This document shows, piece by piece, positions 1-7,446 of a DNA stretch of 15,009 bases. Source of the stretch: Burkholderiales bacterium (GTDB lineage: Bacteria; Pseudomonadota; Gammaproteobacteria; Burkholderiales; Burkholderiaceae_C); NCBI GenBank assembly GCA_005793295.1, contig SXSX01000232.1, positions 1 through 15,009 of the forward strand. The letters run 5' to 3'. The notes under the pieces are model-generated. The model was not told where the DNA came from and did no database searches. It saw only the letters and a list, made by a program, of their open reading frames with translations. The translations under genes were made by a program, and so were the position numbers. Numbering within the stretch: position 1 is the first letter of the stretch; each line of letters starts with the position of its first letter.

Positions 1-28
1 GACCAACAATATTCACAAGTTGTGCTGA
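1..28 (+). CDS. umuD: UmuD C-terminal tail (partial, LexA-family pol V accessory protein)
   Basis: Only the last eight codons and a TGA at 26-28 are in the window. They read TNNIHKLC in frame 2. This resembles the usual end of UmuD proteins, where a conserved GVVT segment is followed by an IHKL-like tail. The identification rests on that short match and on the position two genes before umuC. UmuD is the S24-type self-cleaving subunit that partners UmuC in DNA polymerase V. The other two frames also stay open for some bases here, so the call is not secure. A LexA operator for the operon would lie outside the window. Confidence 0.55.
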
Positions 29-40
29 TTCGGTTTGACC

Positions 41-868
41 ATGCCTGACCACCAAATTGATCCCCAAAGCCTGGAGGCGCTGCCACGCACGCCGGGGGTG
101 TATATCTTCCAAGGCGAAGGCACGCTGCCGCTGTACATTGGCAAAAGCATTGACATTCGCAGCCGGGTTCTTAGCCACCTTCGTGCGCCCGAGGAGGCGC
201 GTATGTTGGCCCAAACACGGCGGATTGACTTTGTAGAAACCGCTGGCGAGATTGGCGCTTTATTGCTGGAGTCTCAGATGATCAAAGCGCAAAGTCCCTT
301 GTTTAACCAACGCTTGCGTCGCGTGCGTTCTCTGTGCTCTATCCGTTTACACCACACCAACCAAGGCGCAGTACCAGAGATCGTTGATAGCAAGCGTGTG
401 AACTTGGGACTGACGCACGGACTGTACGGTTTGTTTTCCTCTCGCCACGCAGCCCAATCCAAACTCAAAGAACTCGCGCAAGAGAGTCGGCTTTGTTTGT
501 CCGTTTTAGGTTTAGAAAAAACCGCTAAGCGCGGTTGCTTTGGCCTTCAAATCAAAACCTGCTTAGGGGCTTGTGTAGGCAAAGAAGACCGCGCCAGCCA
601 CGACGCGCGACTGCGCTTGGCGCTCATGGAATCACAAGTCGAGGTGTGGCCTTTTGCGGGTGCGGTTGACTTGATTGAAACAAGCGGTGATTGGGTACAA
701 AAACACCGTATCAACAACTGGTGTTACCTCGGAACCCAGTGCTCGAAATCGGCCAACACGCACACCCTTGGCGCACACACGCCCCATGACTTTGATCTCG
801 ATAGTTACAAAATCTTGGTGCGCCCGATCATGTTGGGGGCGGTGAAAGTTGCGGCAGTTTTGGAATGA
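41..868 (+). CDS. cho: Cho-type excinuclease (UvrC-like GIY-YIG nuclease)
   Basis: The product resembles Cho, the UvrC homologue that makes the 3' incision in nucleotide excision repair. The N-terminal GIY-YIG domain shows GVY at 19-21 and YIGKS at 32-36. Arg40 and Arg42 follow, and Glu77 in LLLE is the likely metal ligand. The second half carries cysteines 152, 166, 174 and 178, spaced like the iron-sulfur ligands reported for UvrC. The UvrB-binding, RNase H-like and HhH parts of UvrC are absent, as in Cho. The length is 275 residues against about 295 in E. coli. I start at ATG 41; an in-frame TTG at 35 would add two residues, and no clear Shine-Dalgarno supports either. The gene lies 12 bases after the umuD stop and overlaps umuC by ATGA, so the three are probably co-transcribed and under SOS control. 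Confidence 0.88.
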   Translation: MPDHQIDPQSLEALPRTPGVYIFQGEGTLPLYIGKSIDIRSRVLSHLRAPEEARMLAQTRRIDFVETAGEIGALLLESQMIKAQSPLFNQRLRRVRSLCSIRLHHTNQGAVPEIVDSKRVNLGLTHGLYGLFSSRHAAQSKLKELAQESRLCLSVLGLEKTAKRGCFGLQIKTCLGACVGKEDRASHDARLRLALMESQVEVWPFAGAVDLIETSGDWVQKHRINNWCYLGTQCSKSANTHTLGAHTPHDFDLDSYKILVRPIMLGAVKVAAVLE

Positions 869-2157
869 AGGCGTCCCAACCCTTGCCATCTCGGCCTTTG
901 CAAATCGCCTTGGTGGATTGCAACAACTTCTACGTTAGTTGCGAGCGCGTCTTTCGCCCCGACCTTAAAACCACGCCCTTGGTTGTTCTCTCTAACAACG
1001 ACGGCTGCGCGGTCTCGCGCTCTAACGAGGCGAAGGCCTTGGGTATCCGCATGGGTCAGCCTTGGTTTGAGTGCAACGCATTGGCACAAGAACACGGCAT
1101 TCTTGCGTTGAGTTCGAACTACGCCTTGTACGCTGATCTCTCTAACCGGGTAATGTCGATTCTGTCGACCTATTCACCGCGCTGCGAGGTGTACTCCATT
1201 GATGAGTGCTTTGTGGACCTGACCGGAACGCCAAAGCTCAAAGCGGTGAGTTACGAAATGCGCGAACGGGTGATGGCGTGGACGGGGATTCCTGTGTGCG
1301 TTGGTATCGGCCCGACCAAGACGCTGGCCAAGTTAGCCAACCACATTGCCAAGAAGCACCCGCGCTCGCAAGGCGTTTTTAACTACAACGATTTAAGCGA
1401 AGAACAACAAGATAAGTTGCTGGGCCAAATCGACGTCGCTGAAGTGTGGGGCATCGGTCGCCGAATTTCTGCCCGCTTGGCAGAGCACGGCATCGTCACC
1501 GTGCAAGACCTGCGCACTGCGCATACGCCCACCTTGCGAGCCGAGTTTGGGGTGGTGGTTGAAAAAACACAACGTGAGTTACAAGGCGTTGCATGTATTG
1601 ATTTACAAGATATGGTTCCAAACAAGAAGCAAATCGTATGCAGTCGCTCCTTTGGGCAGACCGTCACCGAACTTGCGGTACTGAAAGATGCGATGAGTAC
1701 CTTTGTTGCAAATGCCTGCGTCAAGCTCCGAGCGCAAGGTTCGCAGGCCGCCTTGATTCATGTGTTTTTACATACCAACCGCTTTCGAAAAGACCTGCCC
1801 CAGTACAACCCCTCGCTGACCGTTCCGCTGCCCCAGCCCACCAGCGACAGTTTGGTGGTGAGCCGCTGGGCGGACTGGTTGGTTGCGCGCTTGTTCAAAC
1901 CGGACTACGCCTACAAGAAGGCGGGAATTATGTTGGGGGACATCACGCCCGCAGGGCAGTACCAAGCGGATTGGCTAGAACCCGCGCCCGCAACAGACAC
2001 GCGTTTGATGACAGCTTTAGATCGGCTGAACGCGCGTTATGGCCGGGGAACGGTCAAGGTCTCAACGCAAGGCGGGCACACGGGCTGGCAGATGCGCCAA
2101 GAGAGGAAGTCGCCAAACTACACGACGCAGTGGGAAGCCGTTGTGGGAGTCGGCTGA
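865..2157 (+). CDS. umuC: DNA polymerase V catalytic subunit UmuC
   Basis: This is a Y-family translesion polymerase of 430 residues, against 422 in E. coli. The catalytic acidic residues are Asp18 in LVDCNN and Asp113-Glu114 in YSIDE. Tyr23 fits the steric-gate position, and NNDGCAVSRSNEAK at 44-57 is the fingers motif. The VCVGIGPTKTLAKLAN segment and a UmuC-type C-terminus (WQMRQERKSPNYT) follow. The start ATG overlaps the cho stop as ATGA, which implies translational coupling. The N-terminus is about 12 residues longer than in E. coli. Where E. coli UmuC has its QLNLF beta-clamp motif, this protein has QADWL at 367-371. UmuC needs cleaved UmuD to form pol V, and a umuD tail lies at the window start. 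The gene ends 12 bases from the convergent waaF stop with no hairpin terminator between them. Confidence 0.96.
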   Translation: MKASQPLPSRPLQIALVDCNNFYVSCERVFRPDLKTTPLVVLSNNDGCAVSRSNEAKALGIRMGQPWFECNALAQEHGILALSSNYALYADLSNRVMSILSTYSPRCEVYSIDECFVDLTGTPKLKAVSYEMRERVMAWTGIPVCVGIGPTKTLAKLANHIAKKHPRSQGVFNYNDLSEEQQDKLLGQIDVAEVWGIGRRISARLAEHGIVTVQDLRTAHTPTLRAEFGVVVEKTQRELQGVACIDLQDMVPNKKQIVCSRSFGQTVTELAVLKDAMSTFVANACVKLRAQGSQAALIHVFLHTNRFRKDLPQYNPSLTVPLPQPTSDSLVVSRWADWLVARLFKPDYAYKKAGIMLGDITPAGQYQADWLEPAPATDTRLMTALDRLNARYGRGTVKVSTQGGHTGWQMRQERKSPNYTTQWEAVVGVG

Positions 2158-2169
2158 CGCTCACGCGCC

Positions 2170-3183
2170 CTAGAACAGTCGCTCCATCACCATCTCTGGT
2201 GTGATGTCTCGCAAGCAACGCATATGGCCGAGCGGACATTCGCGGGCAAAACAGGGTGCGCAGTCCAAACGGGGGAGGTAGTGCGGTGCGTTTTTAAGCC
2301 AAATGACTTGAGCTGCATCACTTAAAGGCGGCGTATGCAAAGGGCTGGAAGACCCAAAGAGTGCCACCTGCGGCACGCCGAAGGCCGCTGCGATGTGCAT
2401 CAAGCCCGAATCATTGCTGACCATCGCCCGGGCATTACCAATCACGCTAAAGGCTTGGTCTAGGTGCGTTTTTCCTGACAGATCGCGGCAAGCGTTAGGA
2501 GATACGGCGTTGGCTAGGCGGCTGATGGTTTCGCACACCGCGTTGTCTTTGCTGGAACCGAGCAAGACCACCGACTGGCCCGTCTTTTGGAAAACGGCTT
2601 GCACAAGCGCCGCAAAGTGTTCCGCAGGCCAGCGTTTGGCTGGGCCGTACTCTGCGCCTGGCGCCATCGTCCAATAGCCTTGGCGAACCAGCCCCAACGC
2701 AGACAGCGCAGCGTTGTCAGCGCCCACGTCAGTCACCAAAATAGGCTTGTCTTGCGACACTGCAGCTTCACCGCTGAGCGCTGCGTAAAAGGCGACCATC
2801 GGCGCTCGCTCGTGCTTCTTGGGGTTGGGCAACCGCTCTGTGAGCAAGCCCCAACGTGCCTCGCCCACATAACCCACGCGCTGAGGAATGCCAGCCCACC
2901 AAGGCACAAGCGCACTCTTCAAAGAATTAGGACAAACCACGGCGCGGTCAAACTGACCACGCAACGTTTTCGCTAAGGTGCGACGCGCTGTCCACTGCAA
3001 ACCTCCATGGGCAAAAGGCAGCTCGATGGTGGCGCTGACATGGGGCATTAACCGGTACACCGGTTCCACCCAAGGCAGCGCTGCAACGGTGATGCGTTCG
3101 CCACGGGCGTGAAGCCGACGCAGCAGGGGCTCGGTCATCACCGCGTCCCCAATCCACTGGGGCGCGATGAGCAGCGTATTAAT
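2170..3183 (-). CDS. waaF: ADP-heptose:LPS heptosyltransferase II
   Basis: This GT9 glycosyltransferase adds the second L-glycero-D-manno-heptose to the LPS inner core at the cytoplasmic face of the inner membrane. The N-terminal IAPQWIGDAVM motif is intact, and its Asp13 matches the catalytic Asp of the WaaC/WaaF family. The C-terminal half has the nucleotide-sugar site: GAEYGPAKRWP, then SNDSGLMHIAAA and ALFGSSSPLHTPP, and finally a Cys-rich tail (CAPCF, CPLGHMRC) usual for WaaF. The start is unusual. The conserved N-terminus begins right at ATT 3183-3181, which overlaps the stop of the zinc-finger gene (CATTAA). The first in-frame ATG is 29 codons upstream at 3270, inside that gene, and a GTG lies at 3252. 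From ATT the protein has 337 residues, close to E. coli WaaF (348). Confidence 0.9.
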   Translation of the reverse strand: MNTLLIAPQWIGDAVMTEPLLRRLHARGERITVAALPWVEPVYRLMPHVSATIELPFAHGGLQWTARRTLAKTLRGQFDRAVVCPNSLKSALVPWWAGIPQRVGYVGEARWGLLTERLPNPKKHERAPMVAFYAALSGEAAVSQDKPILVTDVGADNAALSALGLVRQGYWTMAPGAEYGPAKRWPAEHFAALVQAVFQKTGQSVVLLGSSKDNAVCETISRLANAVSPNACRDLSGKTHLDQAFSVIGNARAMVSNDSGLMHIAAAFGVPQVALFGSSSPLHTPPLSDAAQVIWLKNAPHYLPRLDCAPCFARECPLGHMRCLRDITPEMVMERLF

Positions 3184-3385
3184 GGTGGCCGTCGAAATGC
3201 TCGCCGTCCTTGAGCTGATAGACCGTGCCGCAGTACGGGCACTTGGCCTCACCGCTGTGAGCCACATCAAGGTACACCTTGGGATGGGTGTTCCAGATTT
3301 TCATGTCAGCCAAGGGGCTGGGGCAGTACACCCCGCCTTGGGCATTCAGGTCTTTGGCCAATAAGGTGACAACGGATTTACTCAT
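3179..3385 (-). CDS. CHCC-type zinc-finger protein
   Basis: A 68-residue soluble protein with the pattern of the zf-CHCC family, which is related to the zinc-binding end of mitochondrial complex I subunit NDUFS6. Likely zinc ligands are Cys21, His34 (HPKVYLD, with His43 as an alternative), Cys49 and Cys52 (CPYC). The His-rich C-terminus ends DGHH. The bacterial role is not established. In Burkholderiales I recall such a gene between ilvE and waaF, as here. The ATG at 3385 has only a weak purine-rich stretch upstream. The stop TAA overlaps the inferred ATT start of waaF, so the two genes are probably translationally coupled. Confidence 0.85.
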   Translation of the reverse strand: MSKSVVTLLAKDLNAQGGVYCPSPLADMKIWNTHPKVYLDVAHSGEAKCPYCGTVYQLKDGEHFDGHH

Positions 3386-3416
3386 AAGGATTCTCTTTTG
3401 CGTTTGCAGTTCGGCC

Positions 3417-4367
3417 TTAAACCAAGGTCAACCAATGGGCATATTTGGGATTGCGGCCGTTCACAATGTCAAAGAACGCTGTTTGAATTTTTTCAGTGAT
3501 CGGGCCGCGTGTGCCGACATAGTTGTCTTTGCCTAAAGCAATACGGTCCAACTCACGGATAGGCGTCACCTCTGCGGCCGTTCCGGTAAAGAACGCCTCG
3601 TCACAGATATAGACCTCGTCGCGGGTAATGCGTTTTTGTACCAGCTCCAAACCTAAGTCTTTGCAAATATGCATGACGGTATTGCGTGTAATCCCGTTTA
3701 ACGCACCTGCAGACAAGTCGGGCGTGTAAACCACCCCATCTTTCACCACAAACAAATTCTCTCCCGCGCCTTCAGATACAAAGCCATTGGCGTCGAGCAA
3801 CATCGCCTCGTCATAGCCATCGTCGGTGGCTTCCATATTGGCAAGAATAGAGTTGGTGTAATTGCTCACCGCCTTGGCCTGGGTCATGGTGATGTTGACA
3901 TGGTGGCGGGTGTAGCTGGAGACTTTCACGCGGATGCCGCGCTTCATCCCCTCTTCGCCTAAATACGCGCCCCAAGCCCATGCCGCCACCATCAAATGAA
4001 TCGTATTGCCCTTGGGCGACACGCCCAGCTTCTTGTCCCCAATCCACGTGAGCGGACGCAAGTAGCAGCTCTCGAGTTTGTTTTCACGCACCACCGCTTT
4101 TTGCGCCTCTTGCACTTGCTCTTTGGTAAATGGAATATTCATGCGCAAAATTTTGGCGCTATTGAACAGACGCTCGGTGTGCTCTGCCAAGCGAAAGATC
4201 GCGGTTCCTTTGGCGGTGTTGTAAGCACGTACGCCTTCAAACGCGCCGCAACCGTAATGCAAGGTGTGGCTGAGCACATGAATCTTGGCATCGCGCCAGT
4301 CGACCATCTGGCCGTCCATCCAGATTTTTCCATCGCGGTCAGACATGGAGGGAGGCATTGCGGTCAT
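3417..4367 (-). CDS. ilvE: Branched-chain amino acid aminotransferase
   Basis: A fold-type IV PLP aminotransferase that interconverts valine, leucine and isoleucine with their 2-oxo acids, using glutamate/2-oxoglutarate. The length is 316 residues, close to the family norm of about 310. The N-terminus has GKIWMDGQMVDWRDAKIHVL and the HYGCGAFEGVRAY substrate-pocket segment. The PLP lysine is Lys165 in TQAKAVSNYTNS. The GFVSEGAGENLFVV and LSAGALNGITRNTV segments that hold the cofactor phosphate follow. I chose ATG 4367 because AAAGGA sits nine bases upstream; Met4 and Met8 are possible alternatives. The gene lies between a small membrane protein upstream (61-base gap) and the zinc-finger gene downstream (31-base gap), all in one direction, so they may share a transcript. 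Confidence 0.96.
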   Translation of the reverse strand: MTAMPPSMSDRDGKIWMDGQMVDWRDAKIHVLSHTLHYGCGAFEGVRAYNTAKGTAIFRLAEHTERLFNSAKILRMNIPFTKEQVQEAQKAVVRENKLESCYLRPLTWIGDKKLGVSPKGNTIHLMVAAWAWGAYLGEEGMKRGIRVKVSSYTRHHVNITMTQAKAVSNYTNSILANMEATDDGYDEAMLLDANGFVSEGAGENLFVVKDGVVYTPDLSAGALNGITRNTVMHICKDLGLELVQKRITRDEVYICDEAFFTGTAAEVTPIRELDRIALGKDNYVGTRGPITEKIQTAFFDIVNGRNPKYAHWLTLV

Positions 4368-4376
4368 GGCAGGGTG

Positions 4377-4382
4377 TCCTTT
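4377..4382 (-). promoter_or_regulatory. Ribosome binding site of ilvE
   Basis: AAAGGA on the minus strand, nine bases before ATG 4367. It decides between three possible ATG starts (residues 1, 4 and 8) in favour of the first. Confidence 0.6.
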
Positions 4383-4428
4383 AAGTGGATAAGCAGGAAT
4401 TGCAAAAAGAGTGATTTTACGGGGCGCT

Positions 4429-4863
4429 TCAAGACGGGTTTTCAGAAACGCCTGAAAGCGCGGCTTCGGGCGGGCGCTCTAAGCTCCAGCTTTGAAGTTT
4501 TCCACCCCGAAATTCGCAACGCACCACTGACTCCGAGCCATCCGTCCAACTGAAAATTTCGGGCTGCGTGTTGCTTGGGCTTTGCAAAATGCCCAAAGAA
4601 CGCGTCATCGCCACCACGTGCAACAGCGTCACGCCAGGGCGCAGTTTGGCGTTGAGCATCACTGCGCTGTCCACATAGCCTTTGGGTCGTTTAGCTGCGC
4701 GCTGCAACACTTGCAGCATGCGGGTGAAATGCAGCAACAGCCACATCACCAACACACCCACCGCAAGCGCTACGCCCTGCCAACCGTAGTTTCGGTAAGC
4801 GAAGACTGTCAGCGCAAGACTCCCTAATGGAAGCGCAACTTGTTGAAATGAAGGCATGGTCAT
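4429..4863 (-). CDS. Small two-helix membrane protein of unknown function
   Basis: I do not recognise this 144-residue protein. Two hydrophobic segments, about residues 8-23 and 29-47, look like a membrane hairpin with FAYRNYGWQG between them. A basic stretch (LQRAAKRPKG, 52-61) follows, then a soluble domain of about 80 residues containing GVTLLHVVAMTRSLG and the acidic, Trp-containing FSWTDGSES. There are no known catalytic motifs. The reading frame is open up to 4965, but that would overlap the divergent dehydrogenase region. I start at ATG 4863 (MTMPSF), with ATG 4857 as an alternative; neither has a strong Shine-Dalgarno. It is the first gene of the run to ilvE, zinc finger and waaF. Codon use looks like that of its neighbours. 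Confidence 0.7.
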   Translation of the reverse strand: MTMPSFQQVALPLGSLALTVFAYRNYGWQGVALAVGVLVMWLLLHFTRMLQVLQRAAKRPKGYVDSAVMLNAKLRPGVTLLHVVAMTRSLGILQSPSNTQPEIFSWTDGSESVVRCEFRGGKLQSWSLERPPEAALSGVSENPS

Positions 4864-4988
4864 GGATGGATTTTCGCAGGTGTCGCCTGATTTCAAAAAA
4901 CGGTCGTCTGCGTTGGCTGCAGGCCCTTCAATAACGGATACATTGACAACCATTGAATAACCCACTTTTTGAGACTTCCAACCTCACT
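4864..4988. promoter_or_regulatory. Divergent intergenic region (unknown membrane protein / SDR)
   Basis: About 125 bases separate two divergent genes, so both transcripts should start here. A TTGACA at 4943-4948 (+) is a perfect -35 match, but no good -10 stands 16-18 bases later; that stretch is T-rich (4966-4970). CATTGA occurs twice as a direct repeat, at 4941-4946 and 4951-4956. I see no clear operator or terminator. The promoter assignment is a guess from position. Confidence 0.3.
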
Positions 4989-5756
4989 ATGAGCCACCAC
5001 AACCAACGCGTTTTCATCACCGCCGCTGCCGCGGGCATTGGGCGCGTCATGGCGCAAGCTTTCGTCCAAGCGGGGGCCCGGGTTTTTATTGGTGACGTAG
5101 ACGCCGACGCGCTCCAATCCACGCTGGGCGCCAACCCGACGATGGCCGGCATGGTGTGTGATGTCACGGACGAGGCGCAGGTGGCTGCATTTTTCAAAGT
5201 CGGCACCGCCGCCCTCGGTGGCCTCGATATTGTGGTTTGCAACGCAGGTGTCGCAGGCCCGACGGCCGAGGTACAAGACATCACACTGGCGCAGTGGCGT
5301 CACTGTTTGGCCGTGAATTTGGATTCGGCTTTTTTATGCGCGCACTATGCCGCACCCCTTTTGCGCGCCCAAGGCAGCGGCTCTATCGTCAACATGTCAT
5401 CCACCGCGGGCTTGTATGGTTTCCCAAGGCGCTCGCCTTACGCTGCCGCCAAGTGGGCGATTCGGGGTTTGACACGCACACTCGCGCAAGAGCTCGGGCC
5501 TGCGGGCGTGCGGGTGAACTGCATTTGTCCGGGCTCGGTCTCGGGCGAACGCATTGACCGCGTAATTGCAGCCGAGGCCCTGAAAACCCAGCGCAGTGAA
5601 GCGACTGTTCGTGAAGAGATGACGGCGGCCACTTCTCTCAAAACCTTCATTGATCCCGAAGACATTGCGCAATTGGTGTTGTTTATTACCTCAGCGGCAG
5701 GCGCCAGAATCTCAGGCCAAGAGCTCGCTGTGGATGGTCACACCGAAACTTTTTGA
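4989..5756 (+). CDS. Short-chain dehydrogenase/reductase (SDR)
   Basis: A 255-residue classical SDR, a soluble NAD(P)-dependent alcohol/ketone oxidoreductase. The Rossmann motif is TAAAAGIG at 11-18, with Ala where many members have the first Gly. Asp36, at the end of strand 2, suggests preference for NAD over NADP. CNAGVAG follows at 84-90. The catalytic set is Asn110, Ser138, Tyr151 and Lys155 with correct spacing (YAAAK). The C-terminus ends ISGQELAVDGHTETF, typical of the family. I chose ATG 4989 because the core fold begins directly after it; an upstream ATG at 4953 would add an unlikely 12-residue leader. It precedes a GMC oxidoreductase and an enolase-superfamily gene on the same strand, so a role in catabolising a hydroxylated compound is likely. 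The substrate is unknown. Confidence 0.88.
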   Translation: MSHHNQRVFITAAAAGIGRVMAQAFVQAGARVFIGDVDADALQSTLGANPTMAGMVCDVTDEAQVAAFFKVGTAALGGLDIVVCNAGVAGPTAEVQDITLAQWRHCLAVNLDSAFLCAHYAAPLLRAQGSGSIVNMSSTAGLYGFPRRSPYAAAKWAIRGLTRTLAQELGPAGVRVNCICPGSVSGERIDRVIAAEALKTQRSEATVREEMTAATSLKTFIDPEDIAQLVLFITSAAGARISGQELAVDGHTETF

Positions 5757-5819
5757 GGCTTCTTTGGGGCATATTTCCAGTGATAGCATTTCGAATTCCA
5801 ACTTCAAGCTCGCAAACCC

Positions 5820-7436
5820 TTGGATTCATTTGACTTTATTGTTGTAGGCGCTGGCTCTGCTGGTTGCGTTCTCGCAGATCGCTTAAGCGAAAGCGGGACC
5901 AAGCGTGTCCTGGTGTTAGAGGCCGGCGGCACCGACCGACGCTTTTGGATCAAAGCACCGATTGGCTATGGGATGTCGTTTTACAACGCGGCCGTAAATT
6001 GGAAGTACACCACTGAACCCGTGCTTGGTTTGGGCCATCGCACCTCCTATTGGCCCCGAGGCAAAGTATTAGGGGGTTCGAGTTCGATTAACGCCATGGT
6101 CTACTGCCGCGGGCTCCCGACAGACTATGACGACTGGCATGCTGCGGGTAACCCGGGCTGGGCTTGGAAGGATGTCAAGCCGGTGTTCGAGAGCTTTGAA
6201 CGAAAGGTAGACGGTGACGGTTCTGCACGAGGTAACGGCGCTCTGTTTGTATCCGACCGCGAATCGGAGTACCACCCGCTCAAACATGACTTTCTTCAAG
6301 CCGCCCGTGATTTACAGATTCCTCTTTCGAGCGACCTCAATGGCGATACGCCTGAGGGCTTGGGGGCCTACCCCATCACGACACGAAATGGTTTGCGTTG
6401 TTCCAGCGCCGATGCCTTTTTACGACCCGCCTTAGCGCGAAGAAACGTGGCGTTACGAAGCCACGCCCAGGTGCGCCACATTCTTTTCAAAGACCAACGC
6501 GCCATTGGCGTGCAATACAGCAGCGGCCTGGGCAGTGCGCTGACCACGGTTTATGCATCGGAAGAAATCGTATTGGCCGCAGGGGCCATTAACTCGCCAC
6601 AAATTTTGCAACTCTCTGGCATCGGCCCGGCTGCACTGCTACACGAACACGGCATTCCCATTATCTTTGCCAATGAAGCAGTTGGCGCAGGACTGCAAGA
6701 CCATCTGGGTATTAACTACACTTTTTCTTCCAAGGTGCCGACGCTCAACGGGGTATTGGGTTCTTGGTCCGGAAGATTAAAGGCGGGCCTGCAGTTTCTA
6801 TTGCAACGCCGAGGTCCTTTGAGTATTGGAGTGAACCAAATGGGTGGAATGGTTCGTACCGATTCCGCGCAGGTCCGTCCCAATGTCCAACTTTATTTCA
6901 GCCCAATCAGTTATTCCGCGACTTTTGTGAACCAGCGCCCTTTGCTGCGCCCGGATTCTTTTCCCGGCTTCATCATCGGATTTAATCCTTGCAGACCCCA
7001 CAGCCAAGGGCATATCCGCATTCGTTCCCACAATCCGTTTGATGCGCCGAAGATCGATCCCAACTACCTCAATGACGCGCGCGATCTTGCAGATGTTTTA
7101 GAAGGCGCACAGTTGATAGCCCGCCTGCAACAAACCCCATCGATGCACGCTCTGATTGATGCGCCCAAAGACATTGACTTGGCAAGCGCAAGCCTGCAAT
7201 CCATTGAGGATGATTTTCGTCAGCGCAGTGGGACAGTGTACCACCCCTGTGGCACTTGCGCTATGCGACCTTTAGCCACTGGTGGCGTGGTCGACTCTCA
7301 ATTGCGGGTTTACGGCTTAGAAGGTCTGCGCGTTGCAGACGCATCGATCTTTCCCACCATTACCTCTGCCAACACCAACGCCCCGGCGCTCATGGTGGGT
7401 CACCAAGCCGCTCGTTTTATTCTTTCCAGTGTTTAA
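5820..7436 (+). CDS. GMC family FAD-dependent oxidoreductase (choline dehydrogenase-like)
   Basis: A 538-residue flavoprotein of the glucose-methanol-choline family, which oxidises primary or secondary alcohols. The FAD-binding GAGSAG is at 10-15 and Glu34 at the ribose position (LVLEAGG). GMC signature 1 is GKVLGGSSSINAMVYCRG and signature 2 is GAINSPQILQLSGIG. The catalytic pair is His475 in YHPCGTCAM and Asn520 in SANTNAP. There is no signal peptide or membrane segment, so it is cytoplasmic and probably passes electrons to quinone or another acceptor, or to oxygen. The start is TTG at 5820: the upstream frame stops at 5784 with no ATG or GTG between, and MDSFDFIVVGAG is the usual N-terminus. 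It lies 63 bases after the SDR and 10 bases before the enolase-like gene. The choline dehydrogenase name should not be taken as a substrate assignment. Confidence 0.92.
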   Translation: MDSFDFIVVGAGSAGCVLADRLSESGTKRVLVLEAGGTDRRFWIKAPIGYGMSFYNAAVNWKYTTEPVLGLGHRTSYWPRGKVLGGSSSINAMVYCRGLPTDYDDWHAAGNPGWAWKDVKPVFESFERKVDGDGSARGNGALFVSDRESEYHPLKHDFLQAARDLQIPLSSDLNGDTPEGLGAYPITTRNGLRCSSADAFLRPALARRNVALRSHAQVRHILFKDQRAIGVQYSSGLGSALTTVYASEEIVLAAGAINSPQILQLSGIGPAALLHEHGIPIIFANEAVGAGLQDHLGINYTFSSKVPTLNGVLGSWSGRLKAGLQFLLQRRGPLSIGVNQMGGMVRTDSAQVRPNVQLYFSPISYSATFVNQRPLLRPDSFPGFIIGFNPCRPHSQGHIRIRSHNPFDAPKIDPNYLNDARDLADVLEGAQLIARLQQTPSMHALIDAPKDIDLASASLQSIEDDFRQRSGTVYHPCGTCAMRPLATGGVVDSQLRVYGLEGLRVADASIFPTITSANTNAPALMVGHQAARFILSSV

Positions 7437-7446
7437 AAAAACTGCC

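Noticed and set aside
1..48. Frame 1 reads as a protein tail (DQQYSQVVLIRFDHA) ending at 48 and overlapping the cho start
   Set aside because: It looks protein-like, but frame 2 ends in a UmuD-type IHKL tail and the operon context fits UmuD; the two cannot be separated fully without upstream sequence.
2158..2169. Possible bidirectional terminator between umuC and waaF
   Set aside because: The 12-base gap has no inverted repeat or T-run.
1638..2204. Long open frame (188 codons) inside umuC on the same strand
   Set aside because: It is fully explained as an alternate frame of the well-conserved UmuC; the translation is Arg/Ala-rich with no recognisable motif.
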